NCBI GenBank assembly: GCA_012295275.1
Contig: CM022667.1
Span: forward strand, 7,657,538 to 7,670,037
Direction: 5' to 3'
Source of the DNA: Chrysomallon squamiferum
Lineage: Eukaryota; Mollusca; Gastropoda; Neomphalida; Peltospiridae
DNA length: 12,500 nt
Every line of letters starts with the position of its first letter. Within the stretch, counting starts at the first letter, position 1. This document shows positions 1 to 10,375 of the stretch, one piece after another. The notes below the pieces were generated by a model, which was given only the letters and a program-made list of their open reading frames with translations, ran no database searches and was not told the origin of the DNA. Position numbers and translations under genes: made by a program.

Positions 1-17
1 TGAACCGAACTCTTCAA

Positions 18-125
18 ATATATATACATATATTTATATATATATATACATGTGACAAAAGTGGAAATTTTCGAGATAGTTTCTGGTTTATGGCTAACAT
101 CTGTACTAGTGTAGAGTAAATTAGC
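18..125 (+). repeat. Diverged dispersed repeat, left copy
   Basis: A (TA)-rich stretch leads into the landmarks GGAAATTTTCGAGATAG and CTAACATCTGTACTAG. The same landmarks occur in the same order and orientation near the right end of the window (12234-12346), with the matching TATATATACATATATTTATA at the front. The copies are clearly related but diverged, with indels. It could be an old transposon end or part of a tandem duplication; no terminal repeats or target duplications could be fixed. Confidence 0.6.
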
Positions 126-526
126 TAGGTTTTTTGTTAGTTATTTTATAATCAGACCTGCATATCCTACCCGGCACTCACAACACATATAAATAATAAT
201 AAGTTACTTTATCGACATCAACAAACAAACAAACAAATCTTTTTTTCCAGTGAATCCAGTCTTTATAAACATATTGCATTTGTGACTGGTAAATTGTCTT
301 GTTTAATGATTGGGAGGCGGTGTTTTCATCTTTCTCTAAAACTTTGTCTTACTTTTAAATACAGGTAAATGAGGCTTATATAAAATACTTAATATTATTA
401 ACACAGCAAACAATTATAAATAAACCAGTTTATTTCCAATCATGTAATGAGAAATAGTCAATTTAATTTTTTTTATTCTCTATTATTATTATTATTTCCG
501 TTGTGTAAGTATTCAAATATTCATAT
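126..526. other. Non-coding 3' flank of gene A
   Basis: AT-rich DNA with a short (ACAA)n run near 222-237 and a short TTATTATT run near 481-496. No exon, RNA gene or mobile-element coding sequence could be recognised. It is the region downstream of gene A on the minus strand. Confidence 0.5.
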
Positions 527-532
527 TTTATT
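527..532 (-). terminator. Candidate polyadenylation signal of gene A
   Basis: AATAAA on the minus strand begins 27 nt after the gene A stop codon. A TG-containing stretch lies further downstream (about 500-515). Other AATAAA or near-matches lie further on, as expected in such AT-rich DNA, so the choice of signal is tentative. Confidence 0.45.
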
Positions 533-558
533 AGTGAATGACATGTCTGTTGTCATGG

Positions 559-2372
<1,814 letters not shown>

Positions 2373-2375
<3 letters not shown>

Positions 2376-2474
2376 TTTCTCCAACAACCTTTTACAGACG
2401 CTAATTTGAAAACAGCTGTCAAATATCTCTTCTCCAAATGTGAAAAATGCTTCTCCTGTTTTTCTACAAACTGT
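2373..2474 (-). other. Gene A exon 1 (5' UTR plus ATG only)
   Basis: The exon ends GAGAAAATG followed by the donor GTAAGA, so only the initiator Met codon (2375-2373) is coded here and the signal peptide follows in exon 2. Gene B has the same arrangement (ACAATG|GTAAGA), which supports this start over the internal Met of exon 2. The 5' end is placed about 30 nt downstream of the TATA box and is approximate. Confidence 0.7.
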
Positions 2475-2497
2475 AAGAGCTCAGATATTAAGATGTG

Positions 2498-2504
2498 TTA
2501 TATA
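2498..2504 (-). promoter_or_regulatory. TATA box of gene A
   Basis: TATATAA on the minus strand in the context CGCTATATAACAC, about 130 nt upstream of the ATG. It predicts transcription starting near 2474. In AT-rich DNA chance matches are common; the matching layout at gene B adds support. Confidence 0.55.
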
Positions 2505-2526
2505 GCGAACATCGTACAGAAAACAA

Positions 2527-2531
2527 CCAAT
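2527..2531 (+). promoter_or_regulatory. CCAAT element upstream of gene A
   Basis: CCAATGA on the plus strand (ATTGG on the gene strand), about 22 bp upstream of the TATA box. Gene B has CCAATGA at nearly the same distance from its TATA box (10866-10870), suggesting a shared proximal promoter element. Confidence 0.4.
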
Positions 2532-2534
2532 GAA

Positions 2535-3690
2535 CGATTATTTTTGATGTGTTACCGGGTTCTACCAGTTAGTAACCGGATTTGAATTTCACATAAAAAT
2601 AATCAGAAAGATTAAGTCAGGTGAACCATAAAAAAATAAATTTAAAAGGTCCATCAATATTTACTGTATGTTTTAAAGTAAATACACAGATAAAGTCACA
2701 TAGCAAGATATATATTTATTATTATTTTATTTTTTTTTGTTATGAAAATTTTGATTTTAAAACTTTACTTCTGGGTGGTTTGTAGTTTAATGACAAAACT
2801 CCAGTCGAGACTTGACAGATGTATAATAAACTTTATTGCACGTGACTTTTTCCAAATCTAACTCAGGTCTCTAAGTGACAGGTATTGTGATGAGAATGTG
2901 TGTACGAAACATTTCTATGTATGAAAAGGTTTAGATTAATACTTCGAATATATTTTCTATAAATCCACCATAATCTCTCATCTGTTTTTATACCTAATTT
3001 CAATTTGGTCTGACTGTCCACCAGGTGTATAAATATATTTTGTAAACTTACAAATGATGGTTGTTAGTTTAAGGCGCCCATATTTTACTAGTAATAAAGT
3101 CTGGCACAATTGCAGGCTGGAAATACCGATGTTAACTATTTAGCTATGACGTCACTTCATGAAAATAATTTTTTTAGAATTTTTAAAAAATATTTATTAG
3201 TAATTATTGATCTAATCTGTTTATTGAAGATCTTTCTAATTCTTTTTATTTCGTTCTTCTTTTTATTTTATTTTTTATTTTAGTCTCTTTTTTCTTTTCC
3301 CTTAATAATCTTTCAAGACAAACGACACAATCACATTTTTTAAAAATAATTTTTACTGATTTTTCCCCTTTAACAGAAACTGCTTTGATAATAATGCACT
3401 CATTCAAACAGAACGATTATAAGAAGCATATAAAACTTTATTATTATAAAAAATACTACTGTTGTTACTGCTGTCATTATATTATCATATTGTTGTTATT
3501 ATTGTTGTTTTTGTTTATTTTACAATTTTTCAATTTGTTTGTATGTGTGTAAAAAGTAAGTAAAATGTAAGAAAAAAATTGATTTATTTTTAACTGAATT
3601 TATAACATGAAAACCTCAGCAATAAAACTGCAGTAACTCAACATAGAAAACTGACAAAGAAAACAGAAGCAAACATTTTCTGTACATCTC
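2535..3690. other. AT-rich intergenic spacer
   Basis: No exon matching the gene A/B pattern and no RNA gene was found. A slightly more complex patch around 3073-3125 (GGCGCCCATATTTTACTAG, then CTGGCACAATTGCAGGCTGG) looks like part of a dispersed repeat but could not be matched elsewhere in the window. Confidence 0.4.

Positions 3691-3738
<48 letters not shown>
3691..3738 (+). repeat. (ATT)n microsatellite
   Basis: About 16 perfect ATT units followed by a T-run, in spacer DNA about 90 bp from the transposase relic. Confidence 0.95.
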
Positions 3739-3827
3739 TATTTTTTTTTTACTTTTTGAGTTTTCACAGGTTAGTTGATTATATTATGTTCAATGTTCAT
3801 AGCAATTCTCACAGATCAATGTTCACA

Positions 3828-4177
3828 CTATTTCAGTTTAGCATTGATCAAATGTCCAGCGGTCGCTGGGTGATCTTTGAGACGGACAAGTCGCTCACGC
3901 AGTCCCTGTAGGTCCGTCCTGTGTTTGGTGGACTCCTGCAAGGTTCACTTGAACTGTTCTTGCACGGTCTGTAGCAGGACTTTCTTTACGTGTGTGACGA
4001 ACTCAAACAGGCTGGGATGCGCTTTTCGCATCCGGTTCTTCAACTTGTGGTGAACTCTTCAAAACTGTTGTTGGTCCGAGGTCCCACGTTGTTCTACTGG
4101 TTCCAGAGTTGTAGCTGAAATCTGGCGTCATCGTCCACACGTGTATCAGTGATGTAGTCGTTGAAATCGTTGATCCC
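3828..4177 (-). pseudogene. MULE/FLYWCH-type transposase, C-terminal relic
   Basis: A GC-richer island. Read on the minus strand from 4177 it gives INDFNDYITDTRVDDDARF, a W-N pair, GPRTNN, then after a one-base shift HHKLKNRMRKAHPSLFEF and TLQE…DLQGLRERLVRLKDHP. It ends at a natural TAG (3830-3828). The order ARF…LWN…RTNN..EE.H…..HP matches the C-terminal end of MULE-domain transposases of invertebrates, where RTNN-x-VEGWH is typical; this is from memory of the family. Two in-frame stops (TAG 4096-4094, TGA 3947-3945) and a frameshift around 4052-4057 show it is dead. The catalytic core is missing: the relic stops at 4177, where the inverted repeat starts. Confidence 0.75.
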
Positions 4178-4740
4178 AGTAAAAAATAATGGGTAATGAA
4201 GAAAACATTAAACTAGATTTTGTCAGCAAAAAAAAAAAAGAAGATAAAAATAATTTACTTTCCTTCGTGTTACGTTTCTTCCTTTTCTTTAATGACATCT
4301 ACCTGTGTTTTGACAAAACAGAAAAATATATTATTTTGTATTTATTTTAATAAATTTAAATAATAAAGTAAAATCAGTCGAAGTATTTTAATTCGTTTTC
4401 ACCTGTTATTAAATCACCTGCTGGGAAAAATCCATTAAATAATATTAAATATGTCACAACTCCACACCTCTCCAAATATTTCACAAACAACAGTCAAAAT
4501 ATTATGTCAAGCGATGGTTCTGAACCGACTTCACCCGAATGACATGATTTGCTTTTTTTCTCTTTTTTTATTATTATTATTATTTTGGCTAGGTTTCTAC
4601 CTTCAGACGGGTTAAGTCCTGCGTTCAAACCGAGGAAAAGACGTTTACTGTGACGAAACAAAGAGCCAGCGAGTCGTGTTTTATTTCTAACTGTGACGTA
4701 ACACACATTATCTTCGAATCAGAACTAGTCTGCCATGTTT
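4160..4740 (+). repeat. Long imperfect inverted repeat, left arm
   Basis: This stretch matches the reverse complement of 11160-11765 in order: CGTTGATCCCAGT, AAAACATTAAACTAGATTTT, TATTTTAATTCGTTTTCACCTG, AATATGTCACAACTCCACAC, CTCCAAATATTTCACAAA, then GACGAAACAAAGAGCCAGCG and GTGTTTTATTT near 4650-4690. The match is imperfect with small indels. The arms bracket gene B, with outer ends about 7.6 kb apart. It could be long terminal inverted repeats of a DNA transposon or two independent copies of one dispersed element. Confidence 0.85.
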
Positions 4741-4969
4741 ATTACTTTGCAAAACCAGTCACACAGAAATATAACTACAAACACAAACTGTTAGTCAACA
4801 TTTAAATAGAATTTTAAAGCTTCGTTTGGAAATTAAATGAAACTGGAAATCACTTTAGTACTGTAGCATGAGGCAACATGGTTTCTACGATCTACCCAAA
4901 GACGAAACAATAAGAAGTATGGAAGAAGTAAAGAAAATAATGATAGCAAAGCAAATAATAAAAAAAGAC
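4741..4969. other. Spacer with no recognised feature
   Basis: AT-rich sequence between the inverted repeat arm and the (AAAT)n array; nothing coding was seen. Confidence 0.4.
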
Positions 4970-4992
4970 AAATAAATAAATAAATGAACAAA

Positions 4993-5043
<51 letters not shown>

Positions 5044-5056
5044 ATGAACAAACAAA

Positions 5057-5095
<39 letters not shown>

Positions 5096-5112
5096 ATGAA
5101 CAAATAAATAAA
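4970..5112 (+). repeat. (AAAT)n array with regular GAACA interruptions
   Basis: AAAT units are interrupted three times by ATGAACAAAT (near 4984, 5044 and 5096), giving a higher-order pattern of about 50-60 bp. The minus-strand open frames (IYLF repeats) come from this array. Confidence 0.95.
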
Positions 5113-5199
5113 GAGTTTTTAATTTTTTTTAATTATTATTATTTTTATATTCGATCATTGTTTAAACACACACACACACTCTAACATATACGCATGGAC

Positions 5200-5201
<2 letters not shown>

Positions 5202-5256
<55 letters not shown>
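5202..5256 (+). repeat. (CT)n microsatellite
   Basis: Pure CT run of about 27 units, preceded by a short (CA)n at 5167-5179. Confidence 0.96.
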
Positions 5257-5260
<4 letters not shown>

Positions 5261-5685
5261 TATAATACACAATATATTATCTATCTCAGTTTAACACACA
5301 GCAGGCGCTGAACGTTTCAATGTTTTCAGAGAAAAGTTTCATTGAAAACAAACTGATTGATGATAAGATTGAACAAAATTAATTAAAAAAACAAACATTA
5401 AAACATTTGTATGACCGCGAGTGTATAACTATGAGAATTTTTGGAATCATGATAAAGATTTTTCGTTTTATGTATTTTTCTTTTTGATATCTCTTTTGTG
5501 CGTATGAAAATTAGTTTGCTAATTACACGACTAAAATAGAAATTCTTCTGAAAAGTACCATGAATATTTTTTTAAATAATAAATTTTATAAGTGTTTTCT
5601 TTACTTCTGTTTTTTAAATGTTTGTCTTAAACGTTATCAAGATTTCTGTGAGATTTTTAATATCATGTAATATAATTACATTTAG
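5257..5685. other. Spacer with no recognised feature
   Basis: AT-rich sequence with no exon, promoter or RNA gene that I could support. Confidence 0.4.
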
Positions 5686-5687
5686 TT

Positions 5688-5783
5688 TTATTATTATTGT
5701 TGTTGTTATTGTTATTATTATTATTACTATTATTATTATTATTATCATCATCTTTATTATTGTTGTTGTTGTTGTTGTTGTTT
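5688..5783 (+). repeat. (TTA)n/(TTG)n microsatellite
   Basis: TTA-rich units with TTG, CTA and TCA variants, ending in a (GTT)n run. Confidence 0.9.
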
Positions 5784-5894
5784 TAAGGTGTGTCTAATGT
5801 CACGCTGACAGATTCTGTGTTGTGAATCAGCGAAACGTATCAACATTCTTACATGTCTTGTTTTCAGAAATGTCAGACTGCTAAAACAGAAACC

Positions 5895-6106
<212 letters not shown>

Positions 6107-6158
6107 AAAATGGAATAAAATTCCGAATCTCTCCTCCAAAAATATCATATGAATGAAA

Positions 6159-6192
6159 TTTATTATTGTTATTGTTATTATTATTATTATTA

Positions 6193-6252
<60 letters not shown>

Positions 6253-6253
6253 T
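6159..6253 (+). repeat. (ATT)n microsatellite
   Basis: About 30 ATT units with two interruptions (TTG variants and a T-run near 6194). It lies head-on to the (AAT)n tract at 6024-6078, so the two could pair as an inverted repeat. Confidence 0.95.
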
Positions 6254-6465
6254 GTTTGTCTGTTTGCTTATTTAAAAGAATCATTCATTTTGCTTGCTGC
6301 ATATCCAGTTAGTTTGATGTTTTTACAAACATTCCTGGATGGATGGACTGATGGATGGATTTATGTTTTGTATGTATATATATGTATATTTTATAGGTGT
6401 ATTTGTGTAAGGGTATGGTTTATCTATCTATCTATCTGCCATTCTATTTATTTATTAATTAGTTT

Positions 6466-6525
6466 CTTTGTTTGTTTGTTTGCTTGCTTGTTTGTGTGTT
6501 TATTTATTTATTTATTTATTTTAGA
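6466..6525 (+). repeat. (TTTG)n/(TTTA)n microsatellite
   Basis: TTTG and TTGC units pass into TTTA units. A (CTAT)n run lies just upstream at 6421-6436 and GGATGGAT units at 6337-6360. Confidence 0.9.
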
Positions 6526-6956
6526 GATGTATTTATTAATGTAGATAAACTCACACTAACATCAAACTAAAATCTTTTAACAGATCTCAATGAATTTTAT
6601 ATCAAGTTGTTTTACCAGTTTGTGTAAGTCGACTGACTGAATGAATGAAAAAATAAAAATAAAATGTAACGTGCTAATCAGAGCAAGCTGTTGTGAAGCA
6701 CGTCTGCGACGGGCTCGCTTTCTGACAGTTCAGCGGGTGTGTTCGTCGCTGTAAGTGGACTGTTTTCATAATGTTTCTATACACTTCACTCGCTGTGTGA
6801 ACACGGTGTACACCTGTTTATGTCTTGTTATGTAAATATCGCTACTGGAGTAGAAAATGTATCTCTCAGATGTTGGTAGGAAAATAACGCGTTATTGTAA
6901 GAAAACTAGGTCAGTTTAAACAAACAAAACCATATATCAAAAAAACAAACAAAAAA
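6526..6956. other. Spacer with a GC-richer patch
   Basis: A patch at about 6680-6760 is clearly richer in G and C than its surroundings and contains CTGCGACGGGCTCGC and a donor-like GTAAGT (6750-6755). No open frame, acceptor or homology to genes A or B supports an exon. It may be an unrecognised repeat fragment. Confidence 0.35.
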
Positions 6957-7095
6957 CAACAACAACAACAAAAAACAACAACTAAATAAATAAATAAATA
7001 ATATTTGTAGTTGAAGTAGTAGTGGTAATAATGAACGAATAAATGAACGAATAAATAAATAAATATATAAATAAATAAACAAATAAACAAAGTGA
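6957..7095 (+). repeat. (CAA)n and (AAAT/AAAC)n repeats
   Basis: CAA units (6957-6980), AAAT units, a short AGT stretch, then AAATGAACGAAT and AAATAAAC units. The reverse-complement composition (TTTG/TTTA) follows at 7143-7240. Confidence 0.9.
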
Positions 7096-7142
7096 AATAT
7101 TTTCATATCCCAGTCCACATTTATTCATTGACTGTTTGCCTT

Positions 7143-7240
7143 TTTGTTTGTTTATTTACATGTTTATTTATGTATTAATTTGTATATCTGTTTATTTATT
7201 AATTTGTTTATTTGTTTGTTTATTTGTCTGTTTGTTTGTT
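7143..7240 (+). repeat. (TTTG)n/(TTTA)n degenerate repeat
   Basis: TTTG, TTTA and TCTG units over about 100 bp. With 7020-7095 it forms an AT-rich inverted pair separated by about 50 bp that could fold as a hairpin. Confidence 0.9.
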
Positions 7241-7606
7241 TATTTCTCAAATTAAAAAAAACTTCTATCTCACTCAGTGAACTTTGTGTCGAGCTGTTTT
7301 GTCAGCTTCCATTAGCCGACAGTTTTTACAAAACATTAAAAAATAAACAGAGATACTCAGTACAAAAAAACTCTGAGCATATTTAAATTTAATATAATTA
7401 TATAAAACACGGGTTGTTTTTAACAAAATGTGATATTTCTTTCATAGAAACGCTCAATTCAAAAAAACTAAGATGAACGTGTTGTAGTACTAATGTCGCT
7501 GTTGTAGTTGTATACATCGCATTTCTCAAGTTTTATTTTATCTGTGATTTGAAAATACTTGAAATACGTCATCATAGTTAAAACACTGAAGTTGAATGAG
7601 TGTGAA
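7241..7606. other. Spacer with no recognised feature
   Basis: AT-rich DNA downstream of gene B. The first 80 bp weakly resemble 6560-6630; no exon or RNA gene was found. Confidence 0.35.
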
Positions 7607-7703
7607 TACATACATACATATACACGTTCACACATTCACACACATATACATACATACATATACACGTTCACACATTCACACACACACATACACACATATA
7701 CAC
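7607..7703 (+). repeat. (CATA)n/(CA)n repeat with an internal duplication
   Basis: CATA and CA units with the phrase TATACACGTTCACACATTCA present twice (near 7619 and 7659), showing a tandem duplication of about 40 bp within the repeat. Confidence 0.88.
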
Positions 7704-7871
7704 TGACTGACAATACTAGAGACTGGTCAATCATAAGAAGATTCTCACAGAACATTAAAAACACAGATTTAACTAAATATTTCCACATTCAGTACACTGG
7801 AGATACAACACACTAATAATAGTAAAGAAAAAAAAAGAAACAAAAAAATCAGTTGTAAAAATTAATTACAT

Positions 7872-7877
7872 TTTATT
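7872..7877 (-). terminator. Candidate polyadenylation signal of gene B
   Basis: AATAAA on the minus strand begins 30 nt after the gene B stop, a spacing like that in gene A (27 nt). The predicted cleavage site is near 7850-7860. Confidence 0.5.
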
Positions 7878-7906
7878 CTCGCAACGTACTCTGACATTTA
7901 AAACAG

Positions 7907-8123
7907 TTATTCAGTTTGTTTTAAAGGGCTTTTCGTAATATCAATTATTCCTCTCGAGTAACACCTGCAGTCCTGTGGGAAGTATTCGTAGTTGAAATTG
8001 TAACCTGCACGCCAACGTCCACAGGGTTGTGTGCAGAAAGCGGGAAACCAGAATTTTGCTTTGCCAGTGTGATTGCAGTAAGAATATCTGTTACACGGGC
8101 AGAACTGAGAACAGCCTCTGTAT
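7907..8123 (-). CDS. Gene B exon 4 (C-terminal cysteine-rich half)
   Basis: 217 nt after the acceptor TTTTACAG, coding 71 residues plus the stop and completing the split Val codon GT|A. Cysteines lie at exon residues 4, 8, 10, 16, 30, 34, 52 and 54. CSQFCPC, FW-x2-AFC-x2-PCG-x-W-x2-G and PQDC-x-C match gene A. After the last cysteine the chain runs on for 17 residues (YSRGIIDITKSPLKQTE), which gene A lacks; this tail may be a recent extension through former 3' UTR. Confidence 0.88.
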
Positions 8124-9181
8124 CTGTAAAATTAACATTTTATATCAGTTACCATCTCTTAATATCATCATTTTATATCAGTTACTATCTCTTAATATCA
8201 TCACTTTGTATCAGTTACTATCTCTTAATATCATCACTTTGTATCAGTTACTATCTCTTAATATCATCACTTTGTATCAGTTACTATCTCTTAATATCAT
8301 CATTTTATATCAGTTACTTTCTCTTAATATCATTATTTTATATCAGTTACTATCTCTTAATATCATCACTTTGTATCAGTTACTATATCTTAATATCATC
8401 ATTTTGTATCAGTTACTATATCTTAATATCATCACTTTGTATCAGTTACTATATCTTAATATCATCATTTTATATCAGTTACTATCTCTTAATATCATCA
8501 TTTTATATCAGTTACTATCTCTTAATATCATCACTTTGTATCAGTTACTATATCTTAATATCATCACTTTGTATCAGTTACTATATCTTAATATCATCAT
8601 TTTATATCAGTTACTATCTCTTAATATCATCATTTTATATCAGTTACTATCTCTTAATATCATCACTATGTATCAGTTACTATATCTTAATATCATCACT
8701 GTATCAGTTACTATCTCTTAGTATCATCATTTTATATCAGTTACTATCTCTTAATATCATCATTTTATATCAGTTACTATCTCTTAATATCATCACTTTG
8801 TATCAGTTACTATATCTTAATATCATCATTTTGTATCAGTTACTATCTCTTAATATCATCACTTTGTATCAGTTACTATATCTTAATACAATCACTTTGT
8901 ATCAGTTAATATATCTTTTTATCAGTCTGTATAAAGAGACTGAATTATCTCTTACGTAAACTTGATACAAAATAAAAACACGGAGTAGGTGAATGCTCTG
9001 TTATCAGCTACATTTTTAAACATCTTTAATTCTTTGTATTTAATTTTTACTTGTATATCATAATTATATATATATATTTTTTTGATTATAGAATAATGAT
9101 ATTATGTTAATAAGAATGCAATACTTTTTTTAAAGAATATTAGAATGTATTTGAAGAAGAAGATTTATCAGGCTTTGTTTA

Positions 9182-9217
<36 letters not shown>

Positions 9218-10340
9218 GCATATACACATATAGACACACACACATATATATAATATGTTATGTATCAGAATTGCAGATTATTTACAAAAAAATAAATAAA
9301 ATAAAGTAAAAATAAATAAATAAACTTATCCTGTGTTGTCACAGGAACCACATTACACGTTATTTAATATTAAATGTATACATGTTTTATAAAAGATATT
9401 ATTTACATCATACTCTGTGCTATAAAATATGTTATTTATATGATACTATGTGTTATAAAATATGTTATTTATATGATACTATGTGTTATAAAATGTTATT
9501 TATATGATACTACGTGCTATAAAATGTTATTTTATGATACTGTGTGTTACAAAATGTTATTTTATGATACTACGTGCTATAAAATGTTATTTATATGATA
9601 CTATGTGTTATAAAATGTTATTTATATGATACTACGTGCTATAAAATGTTATTTTATGATACTGTGTTATAAAATGTTATTTTGTGATACTGTGTGTTAT
9701 AAAATGTTATTTATATGATACTGTGTGTTATAAAATGTTATTTTATGATACTGTGTGTTATAAAATGTTATTTTACGTGCTCTATATAAAACTACTCACA
9801 CACAGGACACAGATCGGATGTTCCACATGGCGGGTTCGATGACGCGACATTTGTTTCCACAGAACGAGACGACGTTCCTGACGCTGTACGGACACGGCTC
9901 ACACGTCGTCTGCTGTGGCATTTTGGACGGCGACTCGACGCTGATTTTGTCAGTCGACGTCTTCATCGTTTCTACAGTCTCACGAGTGAAGAATTTCAGC
10001 ATAGCATCCCCTGATTCCCTGAAATACATTTTTATCATCACCATCATCCTTATCATCATCATCATCCCCGTATTATAATTATTATCATCATCACCATCGT
10101 TATGCACATGTAAACGTACGAAGAAACAGTCATGCACACAGTTACATAAATACAGACACATATATAGTAACATACAGACAGACAGACTGACAGACTGACA
10201 AGCAGACAGACAGACACACACACAGACTGACAGACACACACACACACACACACACAAACACGTTAATTTATAACTTACTTGCTGAGAGCGCTGCAGGCAG
10301 CCAGGAGAAAGAAACAAAGAAAAATTGACAGTTTCTGAAA

Positions 10341-10375
<35 letters not shown>

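Noticed and set aside
4605-4640. Possible tRNA-derived SINE with a B-box-like GGTTTGAACGC on the minus strand
   Set aside because: The other repeat arm lacks this stretch, no A box at a suitable distance was found, and one loose B-box match is not enough.
4494-4706. 70-residue minus-strand open frame
   Set aside because: It lies in the inverted-repeat arm, is not kept open in the matching right arm, and has no domain features.
6680-6760. GC-richer patch with a donor-like GTAAGT, considered as an exon of a third gene
   Set aside because: No acceptor, open frame or similarity to the exons of genes A and B could be found.
7559-7816. Plus-strand open frame rich in His and Thr
   Set aside because: It translates the CATA/CA repeat and has no other support.
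8027-8959. 310-residue plus-strand open frame (and a 230-residue frame beside it) rich in ISYYLLISS / YQLLSLNII repeats
   Set aside because: It is the 33-bp minisatellite read in two frames. The unit is a multiple of three without stops in those frames. Its first part is the antisense of gene B exon 4, and no splice or promoter context supports it.
9796-10317. One continuous 173-residue minus-strand protein
   Set aside because: It reads through intron 2, giving Cys/Val/Met-rich repeat translation from (CA)n and ATC units. Canonical splice sites at 10018, 10278 and 9800 and the match to gene A exons show only 10018-9800 is coding in this part.
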